Positions 1-7,957 of a DNA stretch of 44,760 nt are shown in pieces. Each line of letters opens with the position of its first letter. Positions within the stretch are counted from its first letter, which is position 1. Under the pieces are notes generated by a model. The model worked only from the letters and a program-made list of their open reading frames with translations. It was not told where the DNA came from and did no database searches. Source of the DNA: Pseudomonadota bacterium (GTDB lineage: Bacteria > Pseudomonadota > Alphaproteobacteria > Azospirillales > Azospirillaceae). The stretch lies in the NCBI GenBank assembly GCA_023423695.1, contig JAFAFA010000148.1:1-44760 (forward strand), read 5' to 3'. Both the position numbers and the translations under genes were made by a program.

Positions 1-126
1 AGTACCAGCGCACCGCCCAGAGCACGATCTCACCCTCGAAGTGGCGCCCCTTGAAGTCCGACACGGCTTGGCTCCCTACAGCGTCCAGCCATTCCGCCGC
101 ATGCCAGCTAACTTTGCAACAGAGCC
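1..126 (-). mobile_element. IS6-family element, left part cut by window edge
   Basis: Read on the minus strand, the stretch starts at 126 with GGCTCTGTTGCAAAG, which matches the terminal inverted repeat of IS6/IS26-type elements. A transposase start follows, probably GTG at 64, reading VSDFKGRHFEGEIVLWAVRW, the usual N-terminus of IS6-family DDE transposases. The element runs out of the window at base 1, so its completeness is unknown. It interrupts a hipB-like gene at 126/127; the expected 8-bp target duplication would begin at 127 but its partner lies outside the window. Confidence 0.8.
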
Positions 127-211
127 CGAGGTCGCGCTGGGTGATGCCGAGGGCCTGCCGTCGCGAGCGGATGAGGCTGCCGAAGCGGCCCGGCGTGTCG
201 ATGAATTCCAT
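127..211 (-). pseudogene. hipB-like XRE antitoxin, 5' fragment
   Basis: From ATG at 211 the minus strand reads MEFIDTPGRFGSLIRSRRQA then LGITQRDLG, the first helix-turn-helix of an XRE/HipB-type repressor. The frame is cut at 127 by an IS6 terminus. HipB-type proteins normally autorepress an operon that also encodes the HipA Ser/Thr-kinase toxin; no hipA is visible. Three palindromes upstream (225-340) look like its operators. The HTH assignment is fairly secure; calling it HipB rather than another XRE protein is inference from the N-terminus and operator style. Confidence 0.6.
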
Positions 212-224
212 GGCATGCACCGTT

Positions 225-340
225 CTTCCCGCTCGGGAAGATGATGCCTTCTCTCGCCTGGGTCAAGACAGTATCTTACCGAGCGGGAAGGAGTGCCCGG
301 TTTGACAGAGTCGAGGACCGAAAACTTCCCACTCGGGAAG
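225..340. promoter_or_regulatory. Three phased 16-bp palindromic operators
   Basis: Three copies of an inverted repeat lie at 225-240 (CTTCCCGCTCGGGAAG), 275-290 (CTTACCGAGCGGGAAG) and 325-340 (CTTCCCACTCGGGAAG), with start-to-start distances of exactly 50 bp. The first lies 14 bp upstream of the hipB-like start on the minus strand. E. coli hipBA is known to have an array of several palindromic HipB operators, so these are probably sites for the truncated repressor. The even spacing (about five helical turns) would place the sites on the same DNA face. Confidence 0.7.
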
Positions 341-347
341 CCCGGCG

Positions 348-776
348 CAGTTTCACCGGGGCCAGTACAGGTACCTGTGGAGGGCCGTCGATGATGAGGG
401 CGAGGTGCTGAAGGTTTTCATCCAACGCCGACGGGACAAGGCCGCCGCCGGCAAGCTGATGCGTACGCTGCTCAAGAAGCAGGGCTTTGCCCCGGCCCGG
501 GTTTCCGCCGACACGCTGCGCTCCTCTGGGGCCGCGTTTCGTGAGATCGGCCTGATGACGCACCATGAACGAGGCCGGCGCCAGAACAACTGGGCCGAAG
601 TTTCGCACCAGCCGCTCCGGCGACGCGCAAGGAAGATGCAGCGCTTCAAATCTCCAGGCTTAGCCCAGCGCTTCGTCTCTCTGCACGCTGCCGTCAACAA
701 CACCTCCACCCCTCAGCGCCACCTGGTCTCCCGCCGCACCCTGCGCACCGTCCGGGCGCAGGCCATGGCCGCCTAG
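348..776 (+). pseudogene. IS6-family transposase, C-terminal remnant
   Basis: An open frame from about 348 reads YRYLWRAVDDEGEVLKVF and continues with RRRDKAAAGK, then HHERGRRQNNWAEVSHQP and a C-terminal RRTLRTVRAQAMAA. This is the core and end of an IS6-family transposase, including the ENRAENSHQP-like block that carries the last acidic catalytic residue. The N-terminal third, including its HTH and the first Asp, is missing, and no terminal repeat follows the stop at 776. The left boundary sits immediately beside the hipB operators, so it is a decayed copy separate from the IS6 end at 1-126. Confidence 0.75.
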
Positions 777-1036
777 CAATTCGCGATCGCGGCCGCGTAC
801 GGTCGGCACCGCCGGGGCAGCTCGGTCGCGTGGCTCAGGACGACCTCGTACACGATCACGGCGGGTTGACGGCGCAGGGCGAAGCCGAGCTCCCGAACGC
901 ACTGCTCGCGATGGGATTGATCTGCAGCCGCGTGCTGCGGACGGCCGAAATTTTTGCGTGCTGACACGCCGGCGCGGTGCGCTGACCGGGGCGCCTGAGA
1001 GGGGCGGGTGGTACCTTCGTCTTGGGGGGAATGTCT
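777..1036. other. Non-coding gap
   Basis: Between the IS6 remnant and the small orphan gene no credible reading frame, repeat or terminator was found. Open frames across it lack recognisable domains and look like products of high GC content. Confidence 0.4.
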
Positions 1037-1050
1037 GGGAGTATCAACAC

Positions 1051-1521
1051 ATGGACGCTGAGACGAAGCTCCGCGAGTTCCTCGCACTGATCGATCCTTC
1101 CAAGATGCCCGGGCAGCGCCGTCCGGGTCTGCCGTTCCCGACCGCCTTTCTGTTCGGCAAGGGCCGTTTCTGGACGCCGGCGCCGCTGCCGCCCGACATC
1201 CCCTTCGGCACGCGGAAGATGTGCTTCCATAACGCCTTCCAGCTGATGATGTCCAACCCCCGTCGCTACCGTTATGCGGAGGGCTATGCCCTGGAGAAGG
1301 ACGGTGGCGTCCCGCTCGAGCACGCGTGGTGCGTGACGGAGTCCGGGACGGTGGTGGACCCCACGTGGCGGACGCCCGAACGGACCGCCTACTTCGGTGT
1401 CGCGCTTGATGCCACGGTGACCTGCCGCGTGCTGGCAGCGACCGAGACGTACGGTGTGCTTGATTACGCGACGTGGCGGGTTGCCGAACCGATTCTGCAT
1501 GAGTCAGTCATGTCGGTTTAG
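1051..1521 (+). CDS. Small orphan protein with Cys-His-Asp pattern
   Basis: A 156-residue protein. The start at 1051 is chosen because GGGAG at 1037-1041 gives a normal ribosome-binding spacing; the frame is open to 958. No family was recognised with certainty. Conserved-looking blocks are RKMCFHNAF, EGYALEKDGGVPLEHAWCV and VVDPTWRTP: a Cys just before Asn-Ala, a His in EHAW, and an Asp in VDPTW. The order and spacing recall transglutaminase/arylamine-acetyltransferase-like Cys-His-Asp folds, but this is pattern recognition only. There is no signal peptide or membrane segment. It is the only intact gene between IS remnants, a position typical of mobile cargo or replicon accessory genes. Confidence 0.55.
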   Translation: MDAETKLREFLALIDPSKMPGQRRPGLPFPTAFLFGKGRFWTPAPLPPDIPFGTRKMCFHNAFQLMMSNPRRYRYAEGYALEKDGGVPLEHAWCVTESGTVVDPTWRTPERTAYFGVALDATVTCRVLAATETYGVLDYATWRVAEPILHESVMSV

Positions 1522-1758
1522 GTGCGGATCGGCTGAGGGATGGGCGCCGGCTCGGTTCGGAGCGGCGCCCATCGCTGGTCGGTCTCTGTATCGGCGGACT
1601 GGCGCCGCGTGGGTTCTGGCCGACAACGGGGCCTTTGTCGGGAGTGGCACCCTAAGAACAGATCAGAACAAGAACCCATAGAACAGAGCGCATACAGATC
1701 ATGCGCGCGCACGGTGGGCACGCAGATTGTACCGGCAGTCGCACAATCCGGTCTCGCC

Positions 1759-2160
1759 CTACCGTTTCTTCAGCATCGCCTGGACGCGCTCGACGACCCG
1801 GTTGGTGTCGGCGAGCAGGGCGTCGAGCGCCGTGTAATCGACCTCCAGGCGGTCGAGGCGGGCGGGCACCGCCGGGGCGGGCGGCGGCGGCTCGGTCACG
1901 GCCAGCGGCTCCGGCACCACGATCTTCGGCGGCCGTCCCCGCCGGTGCCCGTAGCGGCGCGGCCCGGCCGTTTCGCCGCGGATGCCCTCGGTGCCGGGCA
2001 GGCCGAACAGCCGGTGCGAGCCGCGGCCGGACACCTCGACAGCGCCGCCGCAGGCCACCAACTCCTCCATCATCAGGCCGGCACCACGGACGCTGCAGCC
2101 GAGCAGGCTGGCCAGCCGGGCCGGACCGAGCAGCGGTGTCGCGGCGAGCGACCTTGGCGC
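1759..2160 (-). pseudogene. Truncated winged-helix protein
   Basis: The minus strand is open from the IS/flank region down to a stop at 1759. The likely native part begins near 2160 with TPLLGPARLASLLGCS, continues RGAGLMMEELVACG and GRGSHRLFGL (a winged-helix pattern), then a basic GHRRGRPPK stretch and a C-terminal helix DRLEVDYTALDALLADTNRV. The arrangement resembles C-terminal winged helices of rhizobial DUF1403/DUF1612-type proteins; that link is tentative. No good start codon exists except ATG at 2073 or 2070, inside the winged helix. The 5' part seems lost to the IS5/IS256 insertions. A short product from 2073 (104 aa) remains possible. Confidence 0.45.
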
Positions 2161-2203
2161 ATAAATCGGCGGGAGATTGGCTACGGCAGTACAGCGGGGT
2201 AGG

Positions 2204-2211
2204 AAGGAGAC
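2204..2211. repeat. Target-site duplication of IS256 element (left copy)
   Basis: AAGGAGAC at 2204-2211 is repeated exactly at 3762-3769, directly flanking both ends of the IS256-family element. An 8-bp duplication is typical for IS256 transposition. Joining the flanks gives a sequence leading directly into the IS5-type transposase gene at 3791, so the IS256 element landed just upstream of that gene. Confidence 0.8.
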
Positions 2212-2372
2212 GGCCGTGTCCCGCCGGGTGGTGTCTGAGACGTGAGGCTGGCCCGCCGGAGCGCTCCCCCATAGCTGGCGCAGGCGGGCCAGCCGTTCGA
2301 GAGCAGGCGGTCACCGTGTTCTTCGGCTAAGTTGAGGTTGCTTGACGACCATCAACTGTAACGGAGACCACG

Positions 2373-3695
2373 ATGACCGAGAATAGGATCGCTCTTCAGG
2401 AGCTGATTGGGAAGAGTGCTGACGCCGACTTCTTGCGCGAGATGGTCGGCTTCGCCGCCCAGCGCCTGATGGAGTTGGAGGTCGAGAGCCTGTGCGGCGC
2501 CGGCTATGGCGAGCGCAGTGACGAGCGGTTGACCGAACGCAACGGTTACCGCGAGCGGACCTGGGAAACGCGTGCCGGCGCCATCGACCTGCGCATCCCC
2601 AAGCTGCGGCGCGGTTCCTACTTTCCGGCCTTCCTGGAGCCGCGGCGCACGGCGGAGAAGGCGCTGATTGCGGTGATCCAGGAGGCCTACGTGCAGGGCA
2701 TCTCGACGCGCAACGTCGATGATCTGGTCAAGGCAATGGGCATGACCGGCATCTCCAAGAGCCAGGTCAGTCGCTTGTGCGAGGAGATCGATCAGCGAGT
2801 CCACGCCTTTCTGAACCGCCCGCTGGAGGGCGACTGGCCGTTTGTGTGGCTGGACGCGACCTACGTGAAGGTGCGTCAGGACGGCCGCATCGTCTCGCTG
2901 GCCGCCATACTGGCGATCGGCGTCAACACCGACGGCCGGCGCGAGGTGCTGGGCCTCGGGCTGGGGCTGTCGGAGGCCGAAACCTTCTGGACCGATTTCC
3001 TGCGCTCGCTGACGCGCCGGGGGCTGCGCGGGGTGAAACTGGTGATCGCCGACGCGCATCTCGGGCTGAAGGCTGCCGCTTCCAAGGTGCTGCGGGCGAC
3101 ACTCCAGCGGTGCCGGGTTCATTGCATGAGGAACCTACTGGCCTGCGTCGGCAAAGCGCACCAGACGATGGTCGCCGCCACCATTCGCACCGTCTTTGCC
3201 CAGGAGACCGCCGAGGCGGCGCATGAGCAATGGCGCCGGGTCGCCGACAGCCTGCGGCCGCGCTTCTCCAAGCTGGCGGCGCTGATGGACGAGGCGGAGT
3301 TCGACGTGTTGGCCTAGATGGCCTACCCCAAGGACCTGCGCACCAAGCTACACAGCACAAACCCTCTAGCAGTGTGCGGAAAAAGTCTCGTCGGAGGCCA
3401 AGAGCTACAGTATGCGGTGTTCGCCTTTGTAGGCCGGCCGCAACATAAAGACCCCCTACCTCCTTTGCCCGACTTTTTCCGCAGCCTGCTAGAGCGCCTG
3501 AACGGCGAGATCAAGCGGCGCACCAACGTCGTCGGCATCTTCCCTGGGGAAGGCGCGGTTGTCCGCCTTGTCGGCGCCTTGCTGCTGGAACAGCATGATG
3601 AGTGGGCAGTGTGCAGACGCTACATGACCATGGAAAGCCTGAACGAGCTGTGCCACCCTTCAGCCACTGACCCGCTGCACATCGCAGCCGAGTAG
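2373..3695 (+). pseudogene. IS256-family (mutator-type) transposase, interrupted
   Basis: Residues 1-314 match IS256 transposases: ERNGYRERTWETRAG, RIPKLRRGSYFP, the DDE-region block WLDATYVKVR, VIADAHLGLKAA, and a CRVHCMRNLL block. The frame ends at a TAG (3315-3317) where the family usually has Tyr-Met (FDVLAYMAFP). Translation resumes in the same frame with MAYPKDLRTKLHSTNPL and, after a 123-bp MITE insertion, LERLNGEIKRRTNVVGIFP to a stop at 3695. Since 123 bp is 41 codons without a stop, the frame survives the MITE. The catalytic Glu region lies downstream of the amber, so the first product alone should be inactive unless the amber is read through. Confidence 0.85.
3370..3488. mobile_element. 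119-bp MITE with 18-bp inverted repeats
   Basis: The ends are CAGTGTGCGGAAAAAGTC (3370-3387) and, reverse complemented, CAGGCTGCGGAAAAAGTC (3471-3488): 16 of 18 positions match. CTAG is duplicated on both sides (3366-3369 and 3489-3492). Removing element plus one CTAG restores the expected transposase codons for Asn-Pro-Leu-Glu-Arg. A CTAG duplication fits the YTAR target of the IS5 subgroup, so an IS5-type transposase probably mobilises it. No coding potential of its own. Confidence 0.85.
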
Positions 3696-3790
3696 ACCGG
3701 CAGCTTCAGCGCGCCGAAGAGCACACAGGCCCTCTCAGACACCACGTCCTGGGGCACGATCAAGGAGACCCTGCTGAAGCCGAGACCCCG

Positions 3791-4142
3791 ATGCCATACA
3801 AAGCCAACGAGAGCCGCCGTCACAAGATCCCGCGCGCCCGCTATCGCGTGGAGAACTGGGCGGCCTACGATGCGGCGCTGCGCCGACGCGGTGACCTGAC
3901 AATCTGGGTGACGCCGGAGGCGATCGCCGCGTGGACGCCGCCCGCGACAGGGCGGCGCGGCCGACCGGCTCGCTATTCGGACTTGGCCATCGAGGCCGGG
4001 TTGCTGCTGCGCTTGGCCTTTGGTCGTCCGTAGCGGCAGACCGAAGGCCTGCTGGGCTCCCTCATGCGTCTGCTCGGCCTGGAACTGCCAGTCCCGGATC
4101 ACACGACTCTCTCCCGGCGCAGCGCCAATCTGGAGGGCGCGT
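3791..4142 (+). pseudogene. IS5-family transposase, amber-interrupted and 3' truncated
   Basis: From ATG at 3791 the frame reads MPYKANESRRHKIPRARYRV, the usual start of an IS5-family transposase common in Azospirillum and relatives, and continues SDLAIEAGLLLRLAFGRP. A TAG at 4031-4033 stands where the family has Trp (FGRPWRQTEGLLG). The frame resumes RQTEGLLGSLMRLLGLELPV and PDHTTLSRRSANLE, then homology stops near 4142, where an IS256-end fragment is joined. The DDE catalytic core is missing, so the gene is dead. Confidence 0.8.
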
Positions 4143-4243
4143 CAGCGCTGGCCAGGACGGACGGCCCGCCTGCGACAGCTATGGAGAGCACACCGGCGGG
4201 GCGGCCTCACGTCTCGGACACCACCTGGCGGGACACGGCCGCC
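4143..4243 (-). repeat. Stray IS256 left-end fragment, inverted
   Basis: Read on the minus strand from about 4243, CGGCCGTGTCCCGCCAGG then GTGGTGTCCGAGACGTGAGG closely follows the left end of the IS256 element at 2212 onward, and the similarity continues roughly 85-100 bp through CATAGCTGTCGCAGGCGGGC. It is a solo end of a related, not identical, IS256 element. It joins the IS5 fragment to the TetR gene and marks the left border of the catabolic island. Confidence 0.7.
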
Positions 4244-4249
4244 CCGAAA

Positions 4250-4903
4250 TCAAGGCTCTTTTCTGCCCTCAATGTTGATGGGCACGAGACTTGGCGCAAT
4301 CAACCCGTTCGACAGAAGCTGGAGATAGACCGTGACCGCCTCCTCCGGCAGATTGACCACACCATTCTCGTTGGTGTAACGCAAGGCAAGATAACCGCGC
4401 GTGGCGACCAGCATATAGATGAGCGGCTCCAGGGAATCGTCGCTGAGATCGGCGATCTCGCCGGCGGCGCGGGCCTTCTGCAGGAAGCGCAGGTAGCTGG
4501 CGGTGATGTTGCGGAAATGCTGGCGGTGCGCCTTGGGCGCAAAGATTTCGGCTTCGTTGAGGATGCGCAGGAAATAAGGCATCCGCTTGAGAAAGGAGAA
4601 GAAGGCACGGAACGACAGCTCCTCCTTCTCCAGGAAGGTTCTGGCGCCGCCGGCCTGCTGGCGGATGTGGGCCAGCATCTTGGCGCCGAGCACCGGCAGC
4701 AACTCGTCGAAGATTTCCTGACGCGAGGCGAAGTAGTTGTAGAATGTGCCCTGTGCCAGATTGGCCCGCTGGGTTATCCGGGTGATTGATGCGTCGACGT
4801 AGCCATATTCGCCGACCACTTCGGCTGCGGCCTGGAACAACGCATCGCGCACCTCTTCCGAACGCTGCACCCTGGTCTTCTTTCCTGTCGCCGTCCGGGC
4901 CAT
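4250..4903 (-). CDS. TetR/AcrR-family transcriptional regulator
   Basis: The product is 217 residues from ATG at 4903. The alternative ATG at 4909 abuts the GAGG motif with no spacer, while 4903 has a 6-nt spacer. The N-terminal HTH includes ITRITQRANLAQGTFYNYFA, the classic TetR recognition helix block; the rest is the helical ligand-binding domain. It lies at the 3' end of the minus-strand acyl-CoA operon, 71 bp after the PrpD-like gene. TetR proteins next to acyl-CoA genes often sense CoA thioesters or their acids. It is a candidate reader of the ATGAnnnATnnnTCAT palindromes at 13307 and 13551, but that pairing is inference. The last residues and stop abut the IS256 end fragment, so the native C-terminus may have been altered. 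Confidence 0.9.
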   Translation of the reverse strand: MARTATGKKTRVQRSEEVRDALFQAAAEVVGEYGYVDASITRITQRANLAQGTFYNYFASRQEIFDELLPVLGAKMLAHIRQQAGGARTFLEKEELSFRAFFSFLKRMPYFLRILNEAEIFAPKAHRQHFRNITASYLRFLQKARAAGEIADLSDDSLEPLIYMLVATRGYLALRYTNENGVVNLPEEAVTVYLQLLSNGLIAPSLVPINIEGRKEP

Positions 4904-4974
4904 TGCCATCCTCGTTCCTACCTCTTGGTTCCTGATCCGGATCTAGCTGTTCTCCGCCCGCTTAACGAGAGAAA

Positions 4975-6366
4975 CTAGCGTGCGGAGTGCGGCAAATAGG
5001 AGAAGGCCGCCAAGGGATCTCCGATGTTCGCGCGGGGCAAGGCACGGGCGAAGCCTTCGATCCGGTCGTAGGCCTCGGATGGCACCCCGGTCTCGCCCCC
5101 GATGCGGCGGACCAGCGCGCTGACTTCGTCCCAGGAGAAGGAGAAATCGTCGGTCGTCATGTCCTGCCGTCGGGCCAGGGTGGTGCCGTCGTCCAGCCTT
5201 GCCTCGATGGCGCAGCACAGGCGGGCGACGCTCTCGTCCGCGACCAGATCGACGCGGGAGACTAGGGCGTTGACCGCCGTGTCGTCGTAGCGGGTCATCG
5301 TCCTCATGGTCGGCACTCCGCGCAGCAGCGTCAGCGCGATGCAGAAGGGGATGCTCATCAGCGTGGCGGAGATGCTGGCGAAGGGCCCTTTGGAATCCAT
5401 CCCGGCATAACCGGTCTCAAAGGGATTCATTCGCACGGTCACGGCGCGGACGGCGCGTCCCGCCAGTTCGGCCCGCAAGGCCAGGGCGGCGGTGACCGGT
5501 GTCTGGTTGAAAGCGCAGACTGGGTAGGGCTTGAAGGTCACCCGGCGGATCGACCAGACTGTTCCGAGCTTTGCCGCCAGCGCCGTGACGTCGCAGCCAG
5601 TGCGGGCGAAGGCGCGGACGAAGCCGGCCCGCCCCTCGAACGCGCCCGGAGCGGACACCGAGCCGTTCGCCGACAGTTGCGCCGCCGTCAGCCCGTTCAT
5701 GGCGGCGACGCCGACCTGATAGCGCCATTCGTCGGTGCCGTCGTCGAAGGATTGCAGAACGCCGCCGGTGAAGGACGCAGCGTTGGCGAGTGCCGCCGCG
5801 ATGCGCTCCTCTGACAGAGCCAGCAGATAGGCCGCCGCCGCGGCCGCCGCGACCGTGCCATAGAGCGGCGAGGCGCGCAGCCCGGCCGGCGTGGTCAGCG
5901 GCGAATAGGCGGTCTCCAGCAGGCCGCCCGCCTCGTAGCCGGCGACCAGCGCCGGCAGTAGCCGTTCCACCGGCCCCTGTCCGGCCTCGACCATGGCGGT
6001 CAGCAGCGGGATCAGGATGGCGCCGATGTGGGCGGCGCCGCAGGTGTCCTCCTGGGCGCGGCCGTGGAACAGCGCCGAACCGGCCAGCGCCGCGCCGGGC
6101 ACGCCGGTCCTGCGCCCATCGCCGAGCATGGTGGCGCCACCACCACCGCCGTCATGGCGTTCCCCGTGCATGGCCAGCGCCGCCGCCCGCGCCACCGGGG
6201 CGTAGGGCGTGTCGTGCCCGCCGAGCGCGATGCCGTAGCCGTTCAGCAGGCAGACCCGCGCCTTCTCCACCACGTCGGGCGGCAGGGAGTCCAGGGTCAG
6301 GTCGGCGACGAAGCGGGCGATGGCGGAGGCCAGGGGAATGATCGCAGGGTCGTCGGAAGCGGTCAC
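4975..6366 (-). CDS. MmgE/PrpD-family protein
   Basis: 463 residues from a GTG at 6366, preceded by AGGAGG and overlapping the stop of the acyl-CoA synthetase by 4 bp (translational coupling). The sequence has the MmgE/PrpD architecture: an N-terminal helical domain (FVADLTLDSLPPDVVEKARV, LLNGYGIALGG), an alanine-rich central region (AAALANAASFTGG, DGTDEWRYQVGVAAMNG), and the KPYPVCAFNQTPVTAA block before the second domain. Family members include 2-methylcitrate dehydratase and cis-aconitate decarboxylase, acting on small branched di- and tricarboxylates; the substrate here cannot be deduced. Its place after ligase and dehydrogenase genes suggests a dehydration or isomerisation step in the same pathway. 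Cytoplasmic. Confidence 0.88.
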   Translation of the reverse strand: MTASDDPAIIPLASAIARFVADLTLDSLPPDVVEKARVCLLNGYGIALGGHDTPYAPVARAAALAMHGERHDGGGGGATMLGDGRRTGVPGAALAGSALFHGRAQEDTCGAAHIGAILIPLLTAMVEAGQGPVERLLPALVAGYEAGGLLETAYSPLTTPAGLRASPLYGTVAAAAAAAYLLALSEERIAAALANAASFTGGVLQSFDDGTDEWRYQVGVAAMNGLTAAQLSANGSVSAPGAFEGRAGFVRAFARTGCDVTALAAKLGTVWSIRRVTFKPYPVCAFNQTPVTAALALRAELAGRAVRAVTVRMNPFETGYAGMDSKGPFASISATLMSIPFCIALTLLRGVPTMRTMTRYDDTAVNALVSRVDLVADESVARLCCAIEARLDDGTTLARRQDMTTDDFSFSWDEVSALVRRIGGETGVPSEAYDRIEGFARALPRANIGDPLAAFSYLPHSAR

Positions 6367-7892
6367 GGCGTGTCCTCCTGGGAGGTGGGGATCAGTTCGT
6401 CGCGCAGGACCCGCTTCAGCACTTTGCCTGACGGGTTGCGCGGCAGGGACTCGCGGATCAGCAGGCGTTTGGGGAGCTTGAAGCCGGCGAGGTGTTGGCG
6501 GCAGTGGCGGTCCAGCGCTTCGGCGTCCAGGCTTTCGCCCTCCTTTAGGACCACCACGGCGGCGGGAACCTCGCCCCAGCGCTCGTCCGGGACGGCGATG
6601 ACGGCGACCTCGACGACCTGGGGCAGCAGAAAGATGACGCGCTCGATCTCCGAGGAGGCGATGTTCTCGCCGCCGCTGATAATCATGTCCTTCTTGCGGT
6701 CGGTCAGGAATAGGAATCCGTCCGTGTCCAGATACCCCACGTCGCCGGTGCGGAACCAGTCGCCGAAGAAGCTGCGCGCGGTCTTTTCCGGATCCTTCCA
6801 GTAGCCCTTGGTGATCTTCGGACCGCGCAGGCAGATCTCCCCCGCCTCGCCTGGGGGAAGGGGGGTGCCGGATTCGTCGCGGATCCCGATCTCGACATGA
6901 GCGAGCGCCCGGCCGGTCGAGCCGATCTTCTCGATCTCGCGGCCCGCCTCCATGAGGGTGTCGCCGCTGCAACTCTCGGTCAGACCGTAGCCGTCCACGT
7001 AACGCGCGTTGGTGAACAGTCCGGTGAAGTCGCGGATGCGCTGTTCGGGCGTGCGCTCACCTCCGCCGACCGCCCATCGCAGGCTGGAGACGTCGTAGCG
7101 CTCGCGGCCCGGATGGGACAGCACGCGGCCCACCATGACCGGGGCGAACCATGCGCCGGTCAGCTTTTCCCGCTCGATGGCCGCCAGCACGGTGTCGGGG
7201 TCGAAGTCGCGCAGGACGCAGATCATGCCGCCCTGCCACAACACCGCCACGCCCGGCAGGTCGAAGGCGCCGACATGGTACATCGGCCCGACCGCCAGCA
7301 GCCGGTCCTGCGCCGACAGCCCCAGCGCCGTCACGTGGTCCATGCATTTCCAGTAGAAGTTCTCATAGGAATGCATGACCCCCTTGGGGCGGTCGGTGGT
7401 GCCCGACGTGTACATCAGCCGGAACAGATCCTGCGTGCCGCGCACCCGCATCGGCGGGACCGGAGCATCCTTGCCGGCGCCGGCGGTTCCGGCAAGGACG
7501 CGCCCGTCCGACTGGGCCGCCGTGTCGACCAGAACCGCGCGCGGGTCGTCGGCCACCGCCGGCGCCAGTTCGGCGTCGGCGAAGATCAGCTTGGCCCCGG
7601 CGTTGCCGGTGATGAAGGACACCTCGGCGGCGGCCAGCCGGTAGTTGATCGGTAGGAACACCGCACCGATGTGGCTGGCCGCGAAGGCGATCTCCAGGAA
7701 GGCCGCGCTGTTCTTCATCAGCACGGCCACCACGTCGCCCTCGCGCACGCCGCGCCCGTGCAGGAAGCCGGCCATGCGTTCGATGCGGTCGAGGAAGCCG
7801 GCGTAGGTGATCCGCTGGTCGCCGTAGACCAGCGCCAGCCGGTCGGGCGTGCGCAGCGCGTGGAAACGGATGAAGGCGCTGAGATTCACCAC
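6363..7892 (-). CDS. Acyl-CoA synthetase (AMP-forming)
   Basis: 509 residues from GTG at 7892, chosen because GGGAGGG sits 7 nt upstream; a second GTG at 7889 is possible. ANL-superfamily motifs are complete: YTSGTTDRPKG (phosphate loop), GYGLTESCSGDT, TGDVGYLDTDGFLFLTDRKK with the hinge, and a C-terminal PSGKVLKRVLR carrying the catalytic Lys. It should activate a carboxylic acid to its CoA thioester with ATP, via an acyl-AMP. Medium-chain, aryl or branched acids are all possible. It lies between the acyl-CoA dehydrogenase (65 bp upstream) and the PrpD-like gene, in the same operon as the 2-oxoacid dehydrogenase. Confidence 0.92.
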   Translation of the reverse strand: MVNLSAFIRFHALRTPDRLALVYGDQRITYAGFLDRIERMAGFLHGRGVREGDVVAVLMKNSAAFLEIAFAASHIGAVFLPINYRLAAAEVSFITGNAGAKLIFADAELAPAVADDPRAVLVDTAAQSDGRVLAGTAGAGKDAPVPPMRVRGTQDLFRLMYTSGTTDRPKGVMHSYENFYWKCMDHVTALGLSAQDRLLAVGPMYHVGAFDLPGVAVLWQGGMICVLRDFDPDTVLAAIEREKLTGAWFAPVMVGRVLSHPGRERYDVSSLRWAVGGGERTPEQRIRDFTGLFTNARYVDGYGLTESCSGDTLMEAGREIEKIGSTGRALAHVEIGIRDESGTPLPPGEAGEICLRGPKITKGYWKDPEKTARSFFGDWFRTGDVGYLDTDGFLFLTDRKKDMIISGGENIASSEIERVIFLLPQVVEVAVIAVPDERWGEVPAAVVVLKEGESLDAEALDRHCRQHLAGFKLPKRLLIRESLPRNPSGKVLKRVLRDELIPTSQEDTP

Positions 7893-7957
7893 GATGTCAC
7901 CCTCCCTCGGGATGTTCGGCCGGCGTTGGCCGCCAGCGCCGTTCGGAAGTTTTCCGC

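Larger units (their letters stand above)
2212..3761 (+). mobile_element. IS256-family insertion sequence with nested MITE
   Basis: The element is 1550 bp, bounded by imperfect inverted repeats of about 29 bp: the left begins GGCCGTGTCCCGCC and the right end, reverse complemented, begins GATCGTGCCCCAGG. Both continue into the identical 13-mer GTGGTGTCTGAGA. The transposase lies inside at 2373-3695. Without the 119-bp MITE plus its 4-bp duplication the element would be about 1.43 kb, normal for IS256. It is probably inactive because of an in-frame amber codon and the MITE insertion. Confidence 0.85.

Noticed and set aside
225..340. Regular repeats as a tiny CRISPR array
   Set aside because: Units are 16-bp perfect palindromes, only three, the gaps are 34 bp and the middle unit has an altered arm; the position in front of an XRE gene fits operators. 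No cas genes.
3318..3695. Independent 125-residue gene
   Set aside because: It is the continuation of the IS256 transposase after the amber codon, with the MITE translated in frame.
4975..6972. A 665-residue fusion of ligase C-terminus and PrpD protein
   Set aside because: The N-terminal 200 residues are an out-of-frame reading of the synthetase gene; the true PrpD start is GTG 6366 with AGGAGG.
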